Below are positions 59,291-64,000 of a DNA stretch of 64,000 nt, in pieces. The position numbers and the translations under genes are program-made. This DNA is from Streptomyces uncialis. Lineage in GTDB: Bacteria > Actinomycetota > Actinomycetes > Streptomycetales > Streptomycetaceae. The notes beneath the pieces are model-generated. The model ran no database searches. It saw only the letters and a program-made list of their open reading frames with translations, and had not been told where the DNA came from. Position 1 is the stretch's first letter; the number at the start of each line of letters is the position of its first letter. The stretch spans positions 1-64,000 of the forward strand of contig NZ_LFBV01000013.1 of the NCBI RefSeq assembly GCF_001905345.1, in the 5' to 3' direction.

Positions 59291-60131
59291 GAGGAGTCTC
59301 GTCCTTCACCGGGTGATCCGGGTAACACACGGGCCAGCCCCCCTCCGGATCACGCCCCACCCGCCCCACCACACCGAGGACATCGGCGAGCAGCGCGGGC
59401 GTGACGACCTCCCGGGGCGGGCCGTCGGCGGCCACGGTTCCCGAGCGCAGGGCGACGATCCGGTCCGCGAATCGCGCCGCGTGCCCCAGGTCGTGGAGCA
59501 CCATCACCACGGTCAGGCCCCGTTCGTCCCGCAGCCGGGCCACCAGACCCATCACCTCCAGCTGATGACGCAGGTCCAGATAGGTGGTGGGTTCGTCGAG
59601 CAGCAGCACCCGGGTGCCCTGCGCCAGCGCCATCGCGAGCCGTACGCGCTGGCGTTCACCTCCGGAGAGCGAGTCGACCGGGCGGTCCGCCCAGCCGGTC
59701 ACGCCCACGTCGGCCATGGCGCGGGCGCACACGGGATCGTCGCTGTCGCGGAGCATCCCGAGCGGGCCCCGGTCCGCGTACCTCCCCTGCCGTACGAGCT
59801 GACGTACCGTCATGCCGGGTACGGCGGGTGCCGACTGGTGGAGCAGCGCGACACGGCGTGCGGCGGCGCGGCGGGAGAGCCGGGTGAGGTCGTCGCCGCC
59901 GAGGAGCACCCGGCCGGCCGACGGGCGCAGCAGTCCGGCGCAGAGCCGCAGCAGGGTGCTCTTGCCGCAGCCGTTGAGTCCGACCAGGGCAACGGACTCG
60001 CCCTCGGTGACGTGCAGCGTGACCCCGCGCAGGACCTCGTGGCCGGGATAGCCGAACCGCACCTCTTCCAACTGGATCATGTCCCGCTCCTCGCCGTCCG
60101 TCCCGGTTCGCCCGGGGTGCTCACCGCTCAT
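59280..60131 (-). CDS. FecE/FhuC-type metallophore ABC importer ATPase
   Basis: A 283-aa ATPase of the iron-siderophore/B12 class. Walker A is GLNGCGKST, signature LSGGERQRVRLAMAL, Walker B RVLLLDEPTTYLDLRHQLEVMG and switch His VLHDLGHAARFAD. DEPTTYLDLRHQ is characteristic of siderophore importers. ATG 60131 overlaps the permease stop and has GGAGG upstream; ATG 60080, also with GAGGAG, would remove a non-homologous 17-residue start. Its stop codon is part of the precursor promoter's box. Confidence 0.88.
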   Translation of the reverse strand: MSGEHPGRTGTDGEERDMIQLEEVRFGYPGHEVLRGVTLHVTEGESVALVGLNGCGKSTLLRLCAGLLRPSAGRVLLGGDDLTRLSRRAAARRVALLHQSAPAVPGMTVRQLVRQGRYADRGPLGMLRDSDDPVCARAMADVGVTGWADRPVDSLSGGERQRVRLAMALAQGTRVLLLDEPTTYLDLRHQLEVMGLVARLRDERGLTVVMVLHDLGHAARFADRIVALRSGTVAADGPPREVVTPALLADVLGVVGRVGRDPEGGWPVCYPDHPVKDETPLVK

Positions 60132-61132
60132 GTCCCCTCCTCCCTCGACCGCCGCGCCACCAGGAGCAGCAGCACCGCGCCGACGCCGGTCGTCAGCGCG
60201 CCGGTGGGCACGCTGAGCCGGTCGGTGTCCGTCATGTCGGCCAGCAGCCGGGACAGCCACTGGGCCGCGGCGTCCGCCCCGCACACCACGCCCGCGCCGA
60301 GCAGCGCGGCGCCGGGCAGCGCGACGCGCAATCCGGCGCCGAACAGCGCGAAGGCCAGATGGGGCACCAGGAGCCCCACGAAGCCGAGCGCCCCGACGGC
60401 CGCCACCGCGCCCGCGGTCAGCGCGACCGCGCAGACGAGGGCCGCCACGCGGGCCGGGCCGGTGCGCAGTCCCAGGGCCGCGGCCTGTTCGTCGCCGCAG
60501 CGCAGCAGGGTCAGCGGGGCGGCGAGGGTCCAGGCGGCCAGGGCCCAGAGGAGGGCCCAGGGCCACAGCAGGGTCCAGTGGTCCCATACGCGGCCCTCCG
60601 TGGAGCCGACCAGCCACTGGACCACGCTGCCCAGTTCGCCCGGTGCGACGAGCAGCACCATCGCGGTGAGCCCGGACAGCACGGCCGACACGAGCACGCC
60701 GTACACGGCGGTGCCTACGGGGTCGTCGGCCTCCCGTCCGGCGAGCAGCCACAGCAGGCCCGCCCCGGCGAAGCCGCCGATCATGGCGGCGGCGACCACG
60801 GCGGCCGGTGACTCCCAGCCCGCGAGGCCGAGTCCGGTCGCGGCGACCGCGCCGAGCACCGCGCCCGGGGTGACCCCGGTGACCTCGGGTCCGGCGAGCG
60901 GATTGCGCAGCGCGGCTTGCAGCACCGTTCCGGCGAGTCCCAGGCAGGCGCCCGCCCCGAGCGCCACCAGGGTTCTGGGGAGCCGCAGTTCGAGGACGAT
61001 GTGCCGGGCGAGCGGGTCGCCGCCGCCGCTGAGCACCCGCCATACGTCGGACGGTCCGAGCGCGCGTCCGGCGACCAGGTCGGCGCAGCCGACGGCGACG
61101 ACGGCGAGCGCGAGGATCAGCAGCCGCTTCAC
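60128..61132 (-). CDS. FecCD-type metallophore importer permease (second)
   Basis: A 334-aa permease of about ten helices. Family signatures are LRLPRTLVALGAGACLGLAG near residue 50, LQAALRNPLAGPEVTGVTPG, and ALGFVGLLVPHLAFALFG (the coupling region, usually GFIGLIVPH). GTG 61132 overlaps the stop of the first permease. It forms a heterodimeric pore with that permease for an incoming metal chelate. Confidence 0.9.
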   Translation of the reverse strand: MKRLLILALAVVAVGCADLVAGRALGPSDVWRVLSGGGDPLARHIVLELRLPRTLVALGAGACLGLAGTVLQAALRNPLAGPEVTGVTPGAVLGAVAATGLGLAGWESPAAVVAAAMIGGFAGAGLLWLLAGREADDPVGTAVYGVLVSAVLSGLTAMVLLVAPGELGSVVQWLVGSTEGRVWDHWTLLWPWALLWALAAWTLAAPLTLLRCGDEQAAALGLRTGPARVAALVCAVALTAGAVAAVGALGFVGLLVPHLAFALFGAGLRVALPGAALLGAGVVCGADAAAQWLSRLLADMTDTDRLSVPTGALTTGVGAVLLLLVARRSREEGT

Positions 61133-62187
61133 CGGGTGCCTCCGTCCGTCTCGGGGAGGGCCGTCGTGCGCCGTTCCCCCGGGTCGGCGTCCCGGGGCGC
61201 GGTGACGGCGGCCGGACGCGCGCGGCGACCGCCGCCGGGCGGTGGGTGGCCGCGTCCCCGGGCCCGGAGCAGGGCGACGCCCGCGGGCACCCCGAGCAGC
61301 GCGGTCCAGGCGCCGACGGGGGTCTCGACCGGGGCTAGGGCGAGCCGGGCGGGGAGGTCGGCGCAGGCCACGATGACCGCGCCCCAGGCCGCCGACCAGG
61401 GCAGCCAGCGGACGGCGTCCGCCCCTGGGCGCAGCCGCCGGGCGAGCTGGGGGGCGAGGAAGCCCACCCAGGCGACCGGCCCGCAGACCGCGACCACGGG
61501 TGCGATGAGCACGATGGCGATCGCCAGCGCGGCGAGCCGGGCCCGGCCGACCCGGACGCCGAGGGCGCGCGCGTCGTCGTCACCGAGACGCAGCACCGAC
61601 AGGACGGGCGCGCACAGTGCCAGGGCGGGCAGCGCGACGGCGAGCCAGGGCCACAGCCCCGTCACGTCGTGCCAGGTGCGCGCCGAGAGACTGCCCAGCA
61701 GATAGCGGTAGATGAGCTGGAGGTCGAGCTGGTCGGCGAGCACCATCAGTACCAGCAGCGCCGATTGGAGGGCGGCGGTGACGGCCGCGCCGGTGAGCAG
61801 TACGGCGGAGGGGCTCCGGCCGAGGCCCGCCGCGAGCAGGGTGAGGGCGCCGCCGAGGGCGGCACCGGCCAGCGCGAGCAGGGGTTGCACGGCGAGCGGC
61901 ACGGACAGGGCGAGGACCAGCGGGGCGGCCACCCCGAGCGCGGCCCCCGAGGAGACGCCCAGCATCTCGGGGACGGCGAGCGGGTTGCGCAGCGCTTCCT
62001 GGAGGACGAGTCCGGCGGCGCCCAGACAGGCGCCCGCGACCAGGGCGAGCACCAGCCGGGGCAGCCGCAGTTCGGTCACCACGAACTCGTGCGGCAGCGC
62101 GGCGAGGGGCACATAGGGGGTGCCGAGGGTGAGCGCGCCGACGGCGAGCGCGAGAAGCGCGCAGAGCACGGCCAGGGAACGGCTCAC
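61129..62187 (-). CDS. FecCD-type metallophore importer permease (first)
   Basis: A 352-aa permease. ELRLPRLVLALVAGACLGAA, LQEALRNPLAVPEMLGVSSG and the coupling-region stretch GPVAWVGFLAPQLARRLRPG mark the FecCD family. The C-terminal 45 residues are hydrophilic and Pro/Arg-rich. I start at GTG 62187, overlapping the binding-protein stop; a longer frame is inside that gene. Confidence 0.9.
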   Translation of the reverse strand: MSRSLAVLCALLALAVGALTLGTPYVPLAALPHEFVVTELRLPRLVLALVAGACLGAAGLVLQEALRNPLAVPEMLGVSSGAALGVAAPLVLALSVPLAVQPLLALAGAALGGALTLLAAGLGRSPSAVLLTGAAVTAALQSALLVLMVLADQLDLQLIYRYLLGSLSARTWHDVTGLWPWLAVALPALALCAPVLSVLRLGDDDARALGVRVGRARLAALAIAIVLIAPVVAVCGPVAWVGFLAPQLARRLRPGADAVRWLPWSAAWGAVIVACADLPARLALAPVETPVGAWTALLGVPAGVALLRARGRGHPPPGGGRRARPAAVTAPRDADPGERRTTALPETDGGTR

Positions 62188-63170
62188 TTCAGCTTGGCCG
62201 TGGCCTCGTCGAGGACGATCCCGAGGGACCGGGTGCCGCGGCCCTTGGCCCATACCTCGGGGTCGACCTCGTGCACCGCGCCGTTCCTGACGGCCGGGAT
62301 GCGCGACCAGAGCGGGTTCTTGGCGAGCTTCTCGGACAGCTTGCCTTCGGCGGGGCCGCCGAAGGAGAGAGTTTCGACGAAGAGGACGTCCACGTCCCGG
62401 GCCAGGATCTCCTCCATGCTGTAGGAGCCCTCCACCCCGCGGCTGCGCCAGGGGTAGGAGGCGATCTTGGGGAGGAGTCCGGCGGCGACGTCGTTGCCCT
62501 CGGTGGCGACCCCGAAGTTCTCGTCGCTGCCGAAGATGACCAGTGCGGTGCGCTCGCTGCGGGCCCGCTCGGCGCGGGCCAGCTTCTCGCGGAACGCGCG
62601 TTCGGCCGCCTCGCCCTCGGTGGTGCGGCCGGTCAGCGCGGCGAGGTCCCGGAGGTAGCCGACGCTGTCCTGCCAGCGGGCGGGCTGCACGGGCCAGAAG
62701 ACCGTGGCGCCCTTCAGCGCGGGGGCGAGCTTGCCGTGGGTGTCACCGAGGCCGATGACCAGGTCCGGCTCGTGGGACAGGATCGCCTCGGCCTCGGGGC
62801 TGAGGAATCCGCCGGGGACGACGGGGACGCGCGCCGCCTTGGCCTTGCCCAGGAAGCGCGGGTGGGCGAGGAGTTGGCTGTTGGTGGCGGTGGGGGTCAT
62901 CCCGAGTTCGGCGAGCATGTCGTCGCAGAGGGCGACCAGGCAGACCACGCGCCGGGGTGGTGCGGGGGTGGCGACGGTCTCACCCTTGGCGTCGGTGATC
63001 TTCCGGCGCTCCGCTATGGGTTCGACCCGTACGTCGGTCCGTTCCGAGGCGGCCCGGCCGTCCTCTCCGGCGTCGCCGCCGTCCGTGCTCGTGCCGCAGC
63101 CTGCCAGCAGGGCCGCCAGTACGGCGGCGGCGGTCCAGCGCCGGGCCGCCCGCAGATCGTGTCGGGACAT
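62184..63170 (-). CDS. Metallophore-binding lipoprotein (FecB/TroA-like fold)
   Basis: A 328-aa binding protein. The signal ends in a LLAGC lipobox (about residue 25). The mature part has the PeriplasmicBP_2 plan: RRVVCLVALCDDMLAELGMTP, ILSHEPDLVIGLGDTH, VIFGSDENFGV and DVDVLFVETLSFGG. An unusual pair of Cys lies in VCLVALCDD. Members capture ferric siderophores, B12, haem or metal chelates. Promoter context (Zur-type box 36 bases upstream) points to a zinc-linked ligand. ATG 63170 follows AAGGAAGAG. Confidence 0.88.
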   Translation of the reverse strand: MSRHDLRAARRWTAAAVLAALLAGCGTSTDGGDAGEDGRAASERTDVRVEPIAERRKITDAKGETVATPAPPRRVVCLVALCDDMLAELGMTPTATNSQLLAHPRFLGKAKAARVPVVPGGFLSPEAEAILSHEPDLVIGLGDTHGKLAPALKGATVFWPVQPARWQDSVGYLRDLAALTGRTTEGEAAERAFREKLARAERARSERTALVIFGSDENFGVATEGNDVAAGLLPKIASYPWRSRGVEGSYSMEEILARDVDVLFVETLSFGGPAEGKLSEKLAKNPLWSRIPAVRNGAVHEVDPEVWAKGRGTRSLGIVLDEATAKLK

Positions 63171-63205
63171 CTCTTCCTTCTTTCTTTCACCAAAACAGGC
63201 GCTCA

Positions 63206-63220
63206 TGATAATCATTCTCA
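63206..63220. promoter_or_regulatory. Zur-type box between the importer and the divergent propeller gene
   Basis: TGATAATCATTCTCA; on the minus strand TGAGAATGATTATCA, a 7-1-7 inverted repeat close to the Streptomyces Zur site. It lies 36 bases from the binding-protein start and 46 from the propeller-gene start. A -10-like TAGAAT (63222-63227) for the propeller gene directly adjoins it, and TATCAT within it could serve the importer. No DtxR-type iron box is present. Confidence 0.75.
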
Positions 63221-63265
63221 ATAGAATGGGTCACGCCCCCTCCCCCGCCCCGACCAGGAGCCGCC

Positions 63266-64000
63266 ATGCCGCCCGTGCCCGTCACCCCGCCCCGACTCCT
63301 CGTCGCCGATCAAGTGGCCGGGAACATACGGGTGCTGGATCTCCCGTCCGGTGAGACGGCGGGGCTGGTCGAGGGCCGCCACCTCGCCGAGCACGCCGGA
63401 TTCCTGGCGCTGCCCGGGGGACGCACCGCCTTCGTCGACGACCTGGCGGGCGAACTCGTCGTCCTCGACCCCTACGGCCCCGACCGGGGACGGCCCCTCG
63501 TCACGGCGACCGTGCCGGTGGCCGCGCCCGCCGAACATCTGGCCGCCGACCCGTCGGGAAGGCTGCTCGCGGTCACCACCGGGCTGGGCCGCAACGATGA
63601 GCCGTGGAGCGATCTGCTGACCGTGATCGACCTCACGAACCCCGCGGCGCCCCGGTCGGCGCGGGTCCGGACGCGGGTCGGGGAGCCCGGGGTCACGGTC
63701 CTCGCCCCGAGCGGGCCGGGCGCCGAGGACGCCCTCGTCGTGCTGCGGCACCGTGAGCCCGGCTCGCTGACCGCCTACCGGCACGCCGATCTGCTGGCCG
63801 CCGGGCCGTCCTGCCCGCCCGCCGTACCGGCCGGCGGCCTTCGGCTGTCCGACGACGACGGGCACGGCGACGCCCATGACCCGCGCACGGGAACGCTGTA
63901 CGCCGCCGCCGGTTCCGGAGTCCACCGCGCCCGCCGCGCCGGCGACGGGCTCACCACCGGCACCCCGCTCGGCTGGGGCGGCCCCGGACGCGGCTACTAT
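63266..64000 (+). CDS. Beta-propeller protein, 3' end outside the window
   Basis: At least 245 residues from ATG 63266 (AGGAG six to eight bases upstream), still open at the window end. Repeats such as LLVADQVAGNIRVLDLPSGE, GRTAFVDDLAGELVVLDPYG and GRLLAVTTGLG are YncE/WD40-like propeller blades. The segment SDDDGHGDAHDPRTGTLY is rich in metal-liganding His and Asp. No signal peptide is visible. AztD-type zinc chaperones are also beta-propellers under zinc control, so a zinc-handling role is conceivable, but this rests on fold and promoter alone. Confidence 0.75.
   Translation, partial: MPPVPVTPPRLLVADQVAGNIRVLDLPSGETAGLVEGRHLAEHAGFLALPGGRTAFVDDLAGELVVLDPYGPDRGRPLVTATVPVAAPAEHLAADPSGRLLAVTTGLGRNDEPWSDLLTVIDLTNPAAPRSARVRTRVGEPGVTVLAPSGPGAEDALVVLRHREPGSLTAYRHADLLAAGPSCPPAVPAGGLRLSDDDGHGDAHDPRTGTLYAAAGSGVHRARRAGDGLTTGTPLGWGGPGRGYY

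Noticed and set aside
63183..63230. Iron control of the importer by a DtxR/DmdR-type regulator
   Set aside because: The Streptomyces iron box (TTAGGTTAGGCTCACCTAA-like) is absent from both promoters; the visible boxes are of the Fur/Zur 7-1-7 type.

Overview
The window is high-GC actinobacterial DNA, almost certainly Streptomyces or a close relative. Third codon positions are nearly all G/C, starts are often GTG, operons are tightly overlapped (ATGA/GTGA junctions), and regulators of the ArsR, TetR, MarR, LacI, XRE-cupin and RsbP/RsbV types are dense. A Streptomyces-style GC-rich 3'-end repeat occurs at three places. I saw no rRNA, tRNA or CRISPR. The gene content is accessory and chromosome-arm-like, with two natural-product loci.

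Layout. 0.1-2.9 kb: a 5'-truncated MFS gene joined to what looks like the start of a serine-recombinase gene, then an ArsR/SRPBCC/DHFR-like operon. 3-9.3 kb: a five-gene Opp/Dpp-type ABC importer (minus strand) with an XRE-cupin regulator. 9.4-11.5 kb: a lipoprotein and an S33 peptidase. 11.7-19.6 kb: a LacI regulator divergent from lutABC (lactate oxidation), then an OpuC-type betaine ABC system split over two convergent transcripts; one of its permeases appears to start with CTG. 19.8-21.2 kb: an L,D-transpeptidase and a VOC protein. 21.6-24.0 kb: a cyclodipeptide locus with cyclodipeptide oxidase subunits A and B and a cyclodipeptide synthase fused in frame to a methyltransferase. 24-27 kb: a TetR/MFS efflux pair and an SDR. 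27.3-30.7 kb: a universal stress protein and an RsbQ-RsbP-RsbV-like signalling set. 30.9-36 kb: a membrane protein, a VanW-type protein and a neutral ceramidase.

36.2-44.4 kb is a MarR regulon. Four copies of TTCGTTG-NN-CAACGAA stand just upstream of -10-like elements in front of a luciferase-like monooxygenase plus flavin reductase, a membrane exporter-like protein, an alcohol dehydrogenase plus metallo-beta-lactamase-fold hydrolase, and an aldehyde dehydrogenase. The MarR gene lies in the middle. 44.5-49.3 kb is an NCS1 permease/nitrilase/nitrilase/deaminase operon divergent from an XRE-cupin regulator.

49.5-64 kb is the most interesting part. It is a self-contained azole-type RiPP (TOMM) locus: a 45-aa Cys-free precursor, a leader-binding C protein, YcaO, SagB-type oxidase, an S15/CocE hydrolase and two ABC exporter subunits. 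It lies directly behind a FecBCD-type metallophore importer. Two 15-bp Fur-family boxes closely matching the Streptomyces Zur site control it. One sits in the spacer of a recognisable promoter for the precursor gene. The other lies between the importer and a divergent beta-propeller gene cut by the window end. The parsimonious reading is a zinc-starvation-induced peptide metallophore made, exported and re-imported by one locus. That function is inference; the genes and boxes are visible in the sequence.
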